IMG/VR virus record: IMGVR_UViG_3300038701_001221 | Location: 1-37,462 of that record | Direction: 5' to 3' (one strand) | DNA from: a virus | Length of the DNA: 37,462 nucleotides | Part shown: positions 16,724 through 23,975 of the stretch, one piece after another | Layout of the letters: every line of letters begins with the position of its first letter | How positions within the stretch are numbered: the stretch's first letter is position 1 | Notes under the pieces: model-generated | Told to the model about the DNA's origin: nothing | What the model saw: only the letters and a program-made list of their open reading frames with translations | Databases searched by the model: none | Position numbers and translations under genes: made by a program

Positions 16724-18904
16724 ATGACTTGGAACCCAATTGCTTTTCTCCCACCGCAGTATGTTGACACTCCTGGCGCACCGTACTCAGGCGCAATCTT
16801 AAAAGCGTACGCCGATGGGACGACGAACGTTATTTCTATGGCGACCGATAACACTGGCGCAACTACGGCGACTAGCTTCGCATTAAATGCAGCAGGCTAC
16901 CCTGTATCAGGCGGAGCTGTTATCATTCCGCACTTACAAGAAAACTACAAGCTGGCTTTATACCCAGATCAAGCATCGGCAGACGCTGATAGTGGAGCTA
17001 TTTGGATAGTTGACAACATCGTCATTGCCGAAGCGGCTAATACAGCGTTTGTCCAAACGTTTTCTGGGGATGGCTCAACAGTAGAGTTTACACTGACAGA
17101 GGACCTCGGGACAGACGAAAATACAATCATGGTGTTCGCTGACATTTCTGGGACAAAGCGTCAAATTCATCGCCCTGATGAATATACGCTCGCCAACAAT
17201 ACTTTGACCTTTGATACGGCTCCAGTTTCTGGCACAAATAATATAGTTGTTTTTGCGCCTTCGTTATTATTCGGCGCCGTGGAAGGTTCTGCAGCTGCAG
17301 CGGCAACTAGCGAGACTAATGCGGCGGCTTCGGCGACGGCTGCAGCGGCCTCAGCGACCGCGGCGGCAACTAGCGAAACTAATGCGGCTACAAGCGAGAC
17401 AAATGCAGCGACTTCTGCCACTAATGCAGCGACTTCTGCTACTAATGCGGCTACAAGCGAGACAAATGCAGCGACTTCTGCCACTAATGCGGCTACAAGT
17501 GAGACGAATGCCGCGAACTCTGCTACAGCATCTGCAGCCTCGGCAACTGAGGCTCAGACCGCTTCTAGCATGCTATTATATGCTTTTGCGAGCTCTACAA
17601 CTATGGCGGACCCTGGCACTGGGTTATTTAGACTAAATAACGCAACTCTTTCAAGTGTGACAGCAATTGCCATTGATGCTACTTCAGGTCAAAGCGGTAA
17701 CCCAGACGTTTCTGACCGGTTAGCCGATTGGGGTGTAGGTACAAGCACAATAAAAGGTACTCTAACAATAACAAATGGATCTTCTCCTGCAACCTTTGTT
17801 ACATACAGTGTCACAGCTGTTGCAGATAATACTGGTTGGCTACAATTTACAGTAGCTCATGTTGATAGTAATGGCACCTTCTCCGCAAGTGATAACTGCT
17901 ATTTACATTTTACCAAAACTGGAAACAAAGGGGACACAGGGGCCGGGGACGTCTCGGGCCCAGTTTCTTCTACTGATAATGCTATTGCCCGTTTTGATGG
18001 CACAGGAGGCAGTGACATCCAAAATAGTGGGGTCACGATTGACGATAATAATCTTTTAACTGCCCCGGGTGGCTTTGCTCACAATAAGGGTGAGGATATT
18101 GCTAGTGCGGGTACAATGGTTATTGACACAGACGGCGGATATTTTGATGTTACTGGGACAACAACAATTACTGGTTTTACAGTTGCGGCTAAGCGTGAAT
18201 TTACACTGCAGTTTGACGGAGCTTTAACTCTTACCCATGGGGCCTCATTGGTTTTACCTGGGGCAGCGAATATCACCACAGCTGCTGGCGATATTGGTGT
18301 GTTTTACGCAACAGCAGCAGATACTGTTGTTTGCGTTAGTTACACAAAAGCAGATGGAACCTCTGTTGTTGGTGGGGCTGGCGGTCAACATCCAGGTTAT
18401 ACAACAGGCAAATACTACGCGAGTGCACTAATCGGTGATAACTCTGGAAGCGCAAGCCTTTCTGCTAATTCGTTGAGAACACAACTTTTTATTTTAGAAG
18501 AGGATGCAACTTTTGACCGCGTTGAGGTTCGTTGCGAAAGCACAACATCTCTCAATGCCCGGCTTGGAATTTACAGTGTTGGGTCTGATGGTTTACCAGA
18601 TAGTTTAATTGAAGATTTTGGAACGTTTGCATCGTCAAGCACCGGAGCAAAATCAATTACAATTTCAACGTCTTTATCAAAGGGGATGTATTACCTTGCC
18701 ATGGTGACAGACGCAACGGCGAATTGGAGATCAACACAAAATAGCACAGAGAACAGTCGTATGCATTATATTGGCGTTGGGGATAGTGGCAGCGGCGCAG
18801 AGATTGGGAAAACTCAATCATTTACTTACGGTGCGTTACCCGCATCATTCACAGGAACATCTTCAAACTCACAAATGCCTGTAATTTGGCTTAGAAAGGC
18901 TTAA
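16724..18904 (+). CDS. Tail fibre / tailspike with N-terminal attachment domain
   Basis: 726 residues. The N-terminus (1-100; MTWNPIAFLPPQYVD, then GAILKAYADGTTNVIS) is a podophage tail-attachment domain, followed by a beta domain (about 110-185, FSGDGSTVEFTLTEDL). Residues about 187-285 are seven-residue repeats of the AATSETN kind, a trimeric coiled stalk. A short collagen-like NKGDTGAGDVSG segment leads to the C-terminal receptor-binding part (from about 410), which is beta-rich and ends in a jelly-roll-like domain (about 560-726). No enzymatic motif is clear. It should trimerise and bind the host surface. Confidence 0.88.
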   Translation: MTWNPIAFLPPQYVDTPGAPYSGAILKAYADGTTNVISMATDNTGATTATSFALNAAGYPVSGGAVIIPHLQENYKLALYPDQASADADSGAIWIVDNIVIAEAANTAFVQTFSGDGSTVEFTLTEDLGTDENTIMVFADISGTKRQIHRPDEYTLANNTLTFDTAPVSGTNNIVVFAPSLLFGAVEGSAAAAATSETNAAASATAAAASATAAATSETNAATSETNAATSATNAATSATNAATSETNAATSATNAATSETNAANSATASAASATEAQTASSMLLYAFASSTTMADPGTGLFRLNNATLSSVTAIAIDATSGQSGNPDVSDRLADWGVGTSTIKGTLTITNGSSPATFVTYSVTAVADNTGWLQFTVAHVDSNGTFSASDNCYLHFTKTGNKGDTGAGDVSGPVSSTDNAIARFDGTGGSDIQNSGVTIDDNNLLTAPGGFAHNKGEDIASAGTMVIDTDGGYFDVTGTTTITGFTVAAKREFTLQFDGALTLTHGASLVLPGAANITTAAGDIGVFYATAADTVVCVSYTKADGTSVVGGAGGQHPGYTTGKYYASALIGDNSGSASLSANSLRTQLFILEEDATFDRVEVRCESTTSLNARLGIYSVGSDGLPDSLIEDFGTFASSSTGAKSITISTSLSKGMYYLAMVTDATANWRSTQNSTENSRMHYIGVGDSGSGAEIGKTQSFTYGALPASFTGTSSNSQMPVIWLRKA
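17283..17565 (+). repeat. 21-base tandem repeat in tail fibre stalk
   Basis: Degenerate tandem units of 21 bases (for example ACTAATGCAGCGACTTCTGC) encode heptads of the form A-A-T-S-E/A-T-N. The variation is mostly synonymous. Expected to form the trimeric coiled stalk, and a likely place for length change by recombination. Confidence 0.8.
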
Positions 18905-18906
18905 TC

Positions 18907-19167
18907 ATGAAAGAACGTAATGAAGTTTTCGACGGAAAAGGAAATCTAATTTCAGTAGAAGAAAAAATTTTTAGCACTGAGGATGTGTTAAATCGAAGAG
19001 CCGCAGAGTACCCAGATATTGGAGATCAATTAGATGCTATTTGGAAACAACTAAATTACGACCGCATGCAAGGTCGACAACTAATTCAAGAGGCTGATGA
19101 CCGCTTGAATGAAGTCTTAGCTGTTAAGGCTAGACACCCAAAACCAACTAAGGAGGAAAGCAAATGA
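18907..19167 (+). CDS. Small tail-fibre-associated protein
   Basis: 86 residues, charged, beginning with a beta hairpin-like stretch (EVFDGKGNLISVEEKI) and continuing as helices containing YPDIGDQLDAIWKQLN. The YP.IGDQLDA.W motif recurs in small proteins encoded directly after fibre genes in many phages, often called tail assembly chaperone or hypothetical. It starts three bases after the fibre stop, so it is coupled to it. A fibre-folding role is inference. Confidence 0.6.
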   Translation: MKERNEVFDGKGNLISVEEKIFSTEDVLNRRAAEYPDIGDQLDAIWKQLNYDRMQGRQLIQEADDRLNEVLAVKARHPKPTKEESK

Positions 19168-19406
19168 AACTATTTGACGGAGGAGCAATCTTCCTGGTAG
19201 TCTTAGTATTGTTTGGCTACGGTGTATCCGTGCTTGAACGTGCTTCAGACGACACAGGGGTTGTAACAAAACCAGCTGTTAAAGAAGTAGTGGACCATGA
19301 TATTGATTATGTCACGGACCACGCAAGCGAGTACTACGCTGAAAGTAAGGTTAAGTATCCTGACGGGTACAACCAGGCGTGGTATGCTTCTGCAGTAAAC
19401 GAGTAA
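19164..19406 (+). CDS. Small membrane protein, lysis-region
   Basis: 80 residues with one membrane segment near the N-terminus (about 7-22, GAIFLVVLVLFGYGV) and a charged acidic C-terminal tail. The ribosome site AAGGAGGAAAG is optimal and the ATG overlaps the previous stop. Just upstream of the holin candidate, it could be an accessory holin, antiholin or other envelope protein. Not recognised further. Confidence 0.6.
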   Translation: MKLFDGGAIFLVVLVLFGYGVSVLERASDDTGVVTKPAVKEVVDHDIDYVTDHASEYYAESKVKYPDGYNQAWYASAVNE

Positions 19407-19423
19407 AAGAAGGAACGTCGAGA

Positions 19424-19756
19424 ATGGAAACAAATCTTTTTGATTTTAACTGGGAGCCATTTGCTCAATTTGGCCTCGCTGGGCTCATTCTCGGCGTTTT
19501 CTTTGTTTTACTGGTATTTATACTGAAACAAAACGCGAAAGTCGTTAGCAGTATTGTTGAGAGGATGAGCTCAGACCATAAAGATAGCAACGACGCATGG
19601 CGAAAAGCTTTTGAAAGCCATTCCGATAGATCAGACACGAGGCAGGCAGAAACAAATGAAGTCCTACGCGATCTAACAAAAGTGATGGCTGAGAATAACG
19701 TAAACGTTCAGCATTATCATGCCCATAGAAAAGACAAATTAAGCCATGGAATTTAA
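19424..19756 (+). CDS. Holin-like membrane protein (putative)
   Basis: 110 residues. One strong membrane segment (about 13-36, GLAGLILGVFFVLLVFIL) follows a short acidic N-terminus. The rest is a charged helical domain ending in a His-rich tail. ATG 19424 has AAGGAA upstream; the longer frame from 19379 overlaps the previous gene with no site. The gene overlaps the endolysin gene by 11 bases, which is the usual holin position. The single-segment topology fits class III holins or phage 'holin-like' proteins. Confidence 0.6.
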   Translation: METNLFDFNWEPFAQFGLAGLILGVFFVLLVFILKQNAKVVSSIVERMSSDHKDSNDAWRKAFESHSDRSDTRQAETNEVLRDLTKVMAENNVNVQHYHAHRKDKLSHGI

Positions 19757-20150
19757 TGATCTAAAATCTTCTGAATATTTTAAGCCGTACGAACTTTGGT
19801 CAAAAGATGATCAACGGGTTAAACTAGATCCTCGTTTCGACGAAGCTTTATTCTTTTATAGAGAGACGCTTGGTATTCCCCTAGTTCCAAACTCGTGTTG
19901 CCGTTCAATCGCCCATAATAGAGCCATAGGCGGCTCTTCTCGTAGCTACCACGTATACGAAGATATAGGCGACGGGCGCGAGGGCGCTTTAGCGATTGAT
20001 TTAAGAGTACGAAACGACAAAGAACGTGTTACAATGGTTGAGACCGCTCTGGCGCAAAACTGGTCAGTCGGCATTTACAAAACGTTTATTCATATTGATA
20101 AGCGGGTTGTGCTTGGTAAGCCTCAGGTATGTTTCTGGGGTAAATATTAA
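19746..20150 (+). CDS. Endolysin, peptidase M15 family
   Basis: 134 residues. The zinc site of M15 (D-Ala-D-Ala carboxypeptidase-like) peptidases can be read: SCCRSIAHNRAIGGSSRSYH with His69, then ALAIDL with Asp85, and FIHIDKR with His116. These proteins cut peptidoglycan cross-bridges and end the infection by lysis. No signal peptide is present, so release should depend on the holin-like protein encoded just upstream. Length is normal for the single-domain form; there is no separate cell-wall-binding domain. Confidence 0.85.
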   Translation: MEFNDLKSSEYFKPYELWSKDDQRVKLDPRFDEALFFYRETLGIPLVPNSCCRSIAHNRAIGGSSRSYHVYEDIGDGREGALAIDLRVRNDKERVTMVETALAQNWSVGIYKTFIHIDKRVVLGKPQVCFWGKY

Positions 20151-20164
20151 CGAAGGAGGAAGTT

Positions 20165-20320
20165 ATGAATAAGACAAAAATCACAGCATGGGTTACTGCT
20201 GGGGCTATTGCTCTAGGCTCTGTGTTTGGCTTAGGCGTGTCTTACAGCGATGCTATTCAGATCGCTCTTGATAAAGACAAAGCTAAAGCTTATTGCGAAC
20301 AACTAATCAACGGCGAATAG
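20165..20320 (+). CDS. Small signal/membrane peptide in lysis cassette
   Basis: A 51-residue frame with an ideal ribosome site (AAGGAGGAAGTT) before ATG 20165. The N-terminal 25 residues look like a signal or membrane segment (AGAIALGSVFGLGVSY after two Lys). The remainder is charged with one Cys near the end. It lies between endolysin and spanin genes with no spare space. Function unknown; a lysis accessory peptide is a reasonable guess. Confidence 0.55.
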   Translation: MNKTKITAWVTAGAIALGSVFGLGVSYSDAIQIALDKDKAKAYCEQLINGE

Positions 20321-20321
20321 T

Positions 20322-20537
20322 ATGTCGTGGTTCTCCGTATTGAGAGGGTTGCTCAATCTCGCTAATGTTGTCGCAAAACACATGGCGGATAAGCAACTTC
20401 TCGATGCCGGTCAATACAAAGCTATAGCCGAAAGTAATGCTCATGCTCTCAAAAAAATTAAAGCAGCTGATGATGCTCGCCTTAGTCTTCCTATTGACGG
20501 GGTGTCTGACGACCCGAACAATAGAGACAACAAGTGA
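20322..20537 (+). CDS. Putative i-spanin (Rz-like)
   Basis: 71 residues. The N-terminus (FSVLRGLLNLANVVA) is a hydrophobic/amphipathic anchor, followed by a charged helix (KAIAESNAHALKKIKAADDA). It is shorter than most Rz proteins and the anchor is weak, so the call rests mainly on arrangement: a lipoprotein gene (20437-20664) starts inside it in another frame, the classic Rz/Rz1 nesting. It would link the inner membrane to the outer-membrane spanin during lysis. Confidence 0.5.
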   Translation: MSWFSVLRGLLNLANVVAKHMADKQLLDAGQYKAIAESNAHALKKIKAADDARLSLPIDGVSDDPNNRDNK

Positions 20538-20664
20538 CGTTTCGTGTCATGCTTTTTGCGAAATCCAGTATTCTAAAACCCAAGACAGCGATATAACGAT
20601 AAGACAGGTGAGAGAACACAACGCCGCTTACGCAGCTATTTGTTCGAGGAAACCATGTCAATAG
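20437..20664 (+). CDS. o-spanin lipoprotein (Rz1-like)
   Basis: 75 residues. A signal peptide (KKLKQLMMLALVFLLTGC) ends in a lipobox LTGC, so the mature protein would start at Cys23 and be lipid-anchored in the outer membrane. The mature part has paired cysteines (SCHAFCEI) and the VREHNAAYAAIC ending seen in many phage o-spanins. The gene overlaps the preceding one out of frame by about 100 bases, as Rz1 genes do. The ATG at 20443 is an alternative start. Confidence 0.75.
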   Translation: MLMLSKKLKQLMMLALVFLLTGCLTTRTIETTSDVSCHAFCEIQYSKTQDSDITIRQVREHNAAYAAICSRKPCQ

Positions 20665-20687
20665 AGCTTCCTCCTGAGAAGGCGTTA

Positions 20688-20711
20688 CGCCCTGAGTTTA
20701 CGCTCGGGGCG
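20688..20711. terminator. Hairpin at convergent gene ends
   Basis: CGCCC (20688-20692) pairs with GGGCG (20707-20711), and GAG with CTC inside, with a T-G wobble between, around loop TTTACG. It lies between the ends of the rightward and leftward arms and overlaps the stop of the leftward gene. No T-run is present on either side, so factor-independent termination is uncertain. Confidence 0.45.
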
Positions 20712-20922
20712 TATCTGCGTTTTGAACTGCTTGTCTCGACCAGTGGTCAGCGCACTGAAGTAGTCTCTCCTTCTCATTTTCAACCGCTTCTTTCGCCAGA
20801 AGCGCGTATTTTTCTGCAATCTGTTTAGCCGTTCCGCGTATCGTCAGCTCATCGTCGTATACTGACCTGAAAGTTTGAACTCTACGTCTTTGACGTCTTA
20901 CTCTGTCACCTTTATTATGCAT
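20698..20922 (-). CDS. Miniature DUF4167-like protein
   Basis: 74 residues. An Arg-rich N-terminus (VRRQRRRVQTFR) is followed by IRGTAKQIAEKYALLAKEA and a CADHWSRQ ending. This reproduces the DUF4167 core (RGTA...EKY..LA..A...HAEHYYR), a domain found in alphaproteobacterial chromosomal proteins that also have a basic N-terminus. The cellular role of the family is not established; the basic region suggests nucleic-acid binding. I start at ATG 20922 because GGAGGA precedes it, rather than 20955. It is the last gene of the leftward arm and overlaps the preceding gene. Confidence 0.65.
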   Translation of the reverse strand: MHNKGDRVRRQRRRVQTFRSVYDDELTIRGTAKQIAEKYALLAKEAVENEKERLLQCADHWSRQAVQNADTPRA

Positions 20923-21041
20923 TCTTCCTCCACGTATGTTGTTTGCGTTTTGCAAGCTTCTACGGCCTGTTTGTTCAATCCGTTAAGAGCCCAGAAACAG
21001 AGCCCAAACACCACTATTACGCATAAACACGATCTTATCAT
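20898..21041 (-). CDS. Small membrane protein
   Basis: A 47-residue frame, too short for many callers. Ribosome site GGGGGTG precedes the ATG. Residues 4-18 are hydrophobic (SCLCVIVVFGLCFWAL), giving a single N-terminal membrane segment, and three of the five cysteines are in it. The rest is a short charged tail. It overlaps both neighbours by a few bases (4 with the DenV gene, 25 with the DUF4167-like gene), consistent with a coupled operon. Function unknown. Confidence 0.5.
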   Translation of the reverse strand: MIRSCLCVIVVFGLCFWALNGLNKQAVEACKTQTTYVEEECIIKVTE

Positions 21042-21409
21042 GATTTCACCCCCATTGACAATAAGCGCTCGTTGATCCGGTGACGGTTGAGATCTATAGC
21101 CGCCTGATCAGGGATCCAGTCGTTATAAAGACTATCGTACTTGTTAGCTGACGGCATCGTCAGAGTCTTAGGATCAAATGTAGGCTTAAAACCTCGCCGC
21201 TTCATCTCGTCTACGAGTTGTTGCTGACGTTTATGGCAGTAAACAAGCTTATTGTAGAAGAATTTCACATGGCCGGTACCTAAAACGTATTGCTCGGGAA
21301 TGTCCTTACACGGACGAGCTAACTTAAAAACTCGAGGTAGCTCGCGATATTCAGCTAACAAATGTTTGTCGTGGAGTTCTTCTACTGGAATACAATTGAT
21401 ACGGGTCAT
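21038..21409 (-). CDS. denV: Pyrimidine-dimer DNA glycosylase/AP lyase (T4 endonuclease V type)
   Basis: 123 residues, slightly shorter than T4 DenV (138). It starts MTRIN, so Thr2 becomes the N-terminal nucleophile after Met removal, and contains HLLAEYRELPRVF with catalytic Glu23 at the same position as in T4. GTGHVKFFYNKL also matches the family. The enzyme cuts the 5' base of UV-made cyclobutane dimers and then the backbone. It is encoded beside nucleotide and DNA-modification genes of T4-like function, and would help a phage exposed to sunlight. Confidence 0.93.
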   Translation of the reverse strand: MTRINCIPVEELHDKHLLAEYRELPRVFKLARPCKDIPEQYVLGTGHVKFFYNKLVYCHKRQQQLVDEMKRRGFKPTFDPKTLTMPSANKYDSLYNDWIPDQAAIDLNRHRINERLLSMGVKS

Positions 21410-21421
21410 TAGTCAAAGTCC

Positions 21422-21661
21422 TTATACCTGAGTTACGTATGACGCAATTTCGCCCCTATACCATTTAGGGAACAGAGCTCTATCCACAAGACTGTTAGTG
21501 TCTCTAAAATTTTGCCCAAAAATCAACGTCCCGAATATTCCGCAAACGCGAATGTCGTTGCGGCCGACTGTTTTCCATCCTTCGCCGTCTATGTAAACCG
21601 TGTCGCCTACGTTAATATTTTGTTTGTCGACTGTTTCGAATTTTTGTTTTGCTTTTGCCAT
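21422..21661 (-). CDS. Hypothetical small protein
   Basis: 79 residues. I start at ATG 21661 because a promoter (21699-21727) lies upstream, which excludes the longer reading from 21751 that would run through it. The protein is Lys-rich at the start, then beta-rich with NINVGDTVYIDGEGWKTV and GIFGTLIFGQNFRD, a small barrel-like pattern. It has no recognised family. First gene of the unit holding denV and the DUF4167-like gene. Confidence 0.55.
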   Translation of the reverse strand: MAKAKQKFETVDKQNINVGDTVYIDGEGWKTVGRNDIRVCGIFGTLIFGQNFRDTNSLVDRALFPKWYRGEIASYVTQV

Positions 21662-21698
21662 TTTTGTCTCGTTTCGTTTAGTGTCGTTAACTATAGAT

Positions 21699-21727
21699 AT
21701 AATACTAAATACTGGAACGAATGTAAA
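21699..21727 (-). promoter_or_regulatory. Leftward sigma70 promoter for denV unit
   Basis: On the minus strand TTTACA (21722-21727), 17-base spacer, TATTAT (21699-21704): 5/6 in both boxes. The sequence just upstream is nearly identical to that at 26360-26382 upstream of the modification operon, including the direct GTTGAT words and the T7 run. Confidence 0.7.
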
Positions 21728-21760
21728 CAAAAAAATCAACTTTTTTATCAACTAAGTTGA
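21727..21760 (-). terminator. Intrinsic terminator after the modification operon
   Basis: On the minus strand TCAACTT, an A/T-rich loop and AAGTTGA are followed by seven T. It comes directly at the dCMP deaminase stop. TCAACTAAGTTGA here is also a perfect palindrome on its own. The stem is AU-rich, so strength is uncertain, and the same bases feed the promoter just downstream. Confidence 0.5.
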
Positions 21761-22179
21761 ATAAATTCCCTGCCGGCTTCAAGCCAAAGTTCTTTGGACC
21801 GTCCGTGAGGGTAGTCTTCAGCGAACACTATCCGTTGACACGACGTGTTGAGCAGCAGCTTCGTACATGTTATGCACGGGAATGCTGTCACGTAGGCGCT
21901 CCAGACGTTCTGAGTGTCTTTACATTGCAGCAACGCATTCTGCTCCGCGTGAATAGCTTCGCACGCATCCAGGCTCATCCCAGAAGGAGCATTTGCGCCT
22001 TCGCATCTATTAGAACCTTCGCAATGAGGGAAACCACTTGGGCGGCCGTTATAGCCAGTGGCAACCACAAATTTATTGTTATCGACTAAAACACAGCCAA
22101 CTTTACGGCGACAGCACGTGCCTCGTTTTGCAACCAGGCGCGCCATCTCCATAAAGTATTCATCAGTTGAAGGTCTCAT
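21748..22179 (-). CDS. dCMP deaminase
   Basis: 143 residues of the zinc cytidine/deoxycytidylate deaminase family. The zinc motif is complete: HAE at 77-79 with Glu79 as proton shuttle, and PCITC at 101-105. Additional Cys/His residues (CEGSNRCEG) resemble the extra zinc site of T4-type dCMP deaminases. It turns dCMP into dUMP for dTMP synthesis. The ATG overlaps the stop of the thymidylate-synthase-like gene by four bases, and it is the last gene of the operon. T4, which has 5-hydroxymethylcytosine DNA, carries the same set of enzymes. Confidence 0.9.
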   Translation of the reverse strand: MRPSTDEYFMEMARLVAKRGTCCRRKVGCVLVDNNKFVVATGYNGRPSGFPHCEGSNRCEGANAPSGMSLDACEAIHAEQNALLQCKDTQNVWSAYVTAFPCITCTKLLLNTSCQRIVFAEDYPHGRSKELWLEAGREFIQLS

Positions 22180-23012
22180 CGTGATCCAAGCTCTTTCATA
22201 AACTGATTTTTGACGTCATATCGGCCGTCGGCTAGATCTTGCAAATGATCAATTAACTCTTGCGCCTTTTCAAACGAATAAGGCTCAAACGGGTGATATT
22301 TAAAGCCAGACACACTTTCAGTGTCGAGTTTTTTCAGTATCTTTTCAGAGACTTCAAAATGCTTTTCATAAATATGATGCGAAGCCGCTGTGAGATATAA
22401 ATTCCCAAGCGTAACGTTTTCGTATTTATACGGCTCGCCTCGTCTATCAGCTCTATCACGAAGTAGAAGCAATATGTAGCCAGAAATCATTGACATATTG
22501 AAAACGTCATAAACCCAACCCAACCAAGCATCTGATGATCTCATCGTATCAAAGCAATGAAGTTTACCGTCCCTGATCATGAACTGGAGTTGCGTTGTGC
22601 ACGGAATATCGCGTGACGGTCGCGGATTTGGCCTCCAAATAGTGATTACTGCTTGGCGAGTGTCTCTATCTTGTTCGAGCATATCACAAACGTAAGTCAA
22701 CTGGTCGATGATCATCGGTCCGTAGGCGCCATTATAAAATTCCCCATCGTCAGAAAACTGCCAGATGAATTTTGAATATTTCTCGATATTGCGGATACGA
22801 TTGTCCCCATTAAGGATCCACGCGGCTTCCGCGGCCATAAATTTATACCCCATTTTGCGTTCTGGGATAGACACGACAGGATAGCGCATATCCATCACGG
22901 TCGTGTTTGACAAGATTTCCTTGACCAACATATCACGAGGCGCGTATTTGTCGCCTTTAGTCATAATATCGTTTATGAGTTTTAACCACTCAGAGTTTGC
23001 TGAATTTGTCAT
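22176..23012 (-). CDS. Thymidylate synthase homologue, predicted dCMP hydroxymethylase
   Basis: 278 residues with a full thymidylate-synthase fold signature: Glu62 (AEAAWILNGD), catalytic Cys138 (IPCTTQLQF), RSSD at 158-161, and His213/Tyr215 (HHIYEKH). In thymidylate synthase RS.D is followed by LGLPFN, whose Asn selects dUMP. Here the matching stretch is LGWVYD, with Asp169. Asn-to-Asp at this place is the known mark of dCMP-specific enzymes such as T4 gp42. It should add a hydroxymethyl (less likely a methyl) group to dCMP using methylene-tetrahydrofolate. The ribosome site AAGGAGG is strong; the gene overlaps kinase and deaminase by four bases each. Confidence 0.85.
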   Translation of the reverse strand: MTNSANSEWLKLINDIMTKGDKYAPRDMLVKEILSNTTVMDMRYPVVSIPERKMGYKFMAAEAAWILNGDNRIRNIEKYSKFIWQFSDDGEFYNGAYGPMIIDQLTYVCDMLEQDRDTRQAVITIWRPNPRPSRDIPCTTQLQFMIRDGKLHCFDTMRSSDAWLGWVYDVFNMSMISGYILLLLRDRADRRGEPYKYENVTLGNLYLTAASHHIYEKHFEVSEKILKKLDTESVSGFKYHPFEPYSFEKAQELIDHLQDLADGRYDVKNQFMKELGSR

Positions 23013-23536
23013 TGAAATTTCCTCCTTAAAAATGACATTAATTGAATGAACGAACCATTTTGTTCGTAGTCATAGACGAACAAAGATCCCTGTCTCCGAA
23101 GAGTGTCTCCTATCGAAGACAAAAATATGTGATCGTATATATCAACGATCCGTTTATGGTTTTCCTCTACCGCCTTGATCTGCTCGTCAGTATCGTGTTC
23201 GGCTTTTGTATGATTTAAGCTGTAGACGCTTTCGGGTCTGCAATAGACAACTTTCCAACCTTTATCGCCACATAATCTATAGAAATCCATGAGATCCTTG
23301 AAGGACACAGGATCGCGGTCATTTATAATCGGCCCGTAGACAAACTCGCTAATGTGAGTCGTACGGTCCAACATGAACCCCTGGTTGAGCTTATGTTCGC
23401 ATTGCTTCATCCATTCACGGACTAAGTCATCGTCAACAGCCCCGCCAGGGTGCCATAGAGTCGTGTCAAGCGCGGCTTCTAGTTGTTTTGCCAACGTTGA
23501 TTTCCCGCCGCCATCAGGCCCTTCAAGAATAATCAT
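23009..23536 (-). CDS. Deoxynucleoside monophosphate kinase (thymidylate-kinase-like)
   Basis: 175 residues, P-loop kinase. Walker A is EGPDGGGKST (5-14), the form used by thymidylate kinases (EG.DG.GKST). A later LDRTTHISEFVYG stretch corresponds to the DR(Y/W) nucleoside-binding motif. It should phosphorylate a dNMP. In the modification operon it is a good candidate for making 5-hydroxymethyl-dCDP, the task done in T4 by gp1, although T4 gp1 is a different subfamily. It starts three bases after the MazG-like stop and overlaps the thymidylate-synthase-like gene. Confidence 0.8.
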   Translation of the reverse strand: MIILEGPDGGGKSTLAKQLEAALDTTLWHPGGAVDDDLVREWMKQCEHKLNQGFMLDRTTHISEFVYGPIINDRDPVSFKDLMDFYRLCGDKGWKVVYCRPESVYSLNHTKAEHDTDEQIKAVEENHKRIVDIYDHIFLSSIGDTLRRQGSLFVYDYEQNGSFIQLMSFLRRKFQ

Positions 23537-23539
23537 AAT

Positions 23540-23959
23540 TTACTCCACAAACTTTTTCATTTCAGGCGCTGTCCAGCCATCTGGTTTTACAAGGTCGATG
23601 CTGAAATCGCGTTTGGATTTAGAAGCTCTCCCGGCTAATTCTTTGCGCAGATTTGCCATCATAACTTCTCTAAAAGGGGCTATGAATGGGAAACCTTGAC
23701 GTTCCAATGTCCCAAAAGCAAAAACCATAAGATCTATAATAGCGTCCAGTTCATCTTCAAGAGTTTCGGCTTCTTCGTATTCTGCAACCTCTTCTTCAAG
23801 ACACGTTACTCGGAAAGCTTTCTCTTCAGGATCAAGTTTACGCGGAGCGCCTTTATAGTTGATGCCAAATTTTGTGTGCATGGCGTGCACCATTTCGTAA
23901 GGTGTCATCTCCTCAAGATTTAGAGGTAATTCAGGTTGGATTATTTCTGAGTCTTTCAT
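23540..23959 (-). CDS. MazG-like nucleotide pyrophosphohydrolase
   Basis: 139 residues. The all-alpha pyrophosphatase motif is present: EEEVAEYEEA (55-64), then EDELDAIIDL (68-77), giving the acidic metal-binding set E..E / E..D. The C-terminal part ending KPDGWTAPE is common in phage versions. Such enzymes cut dNTPs or related nucleotides to monophosphates. Between the carbamoyltransferase and a dNMP kinase, the natural guess is a dCTP pyrophosphatase that removes plain dCTP and feeds dCMP to the hydroxymethylase, as T4 gp56 does. The substrate is inferred from context only. AAAGGAG precedes the ATG. Confidence 0.8.
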   Translation of the reverse strand: MKDSEIIQPELPLNLEEMTPYEMVHAMHTKFGINYKGAPRKLDPEEKAFRVTCLEEEVAEYEEAETLEDELDAIIDLMVFAFGTLERQGFPFIAPFREVMMANLRKELAGRASKSKRDFSIDLVKPDGWTAPEMKKFVE

Positions 23960-23975
23960 GGTTATCTCCTTTGTG

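Noticed and set aside
17167-17484. Leftward Ala/Val-rich frame inside the tail fibre gene
   Set aside because: It is the antisense shadow of the heptad repeats; the low complexity comes from the repeat itself.
20640-20828. Rightward frame of 62 residues at the end of the + arm
   Set aside because: It runs opposite to the DUF4167-like gene, whose conserved core and ribosome site are convincing, and its own product shows no recognisable pattern.
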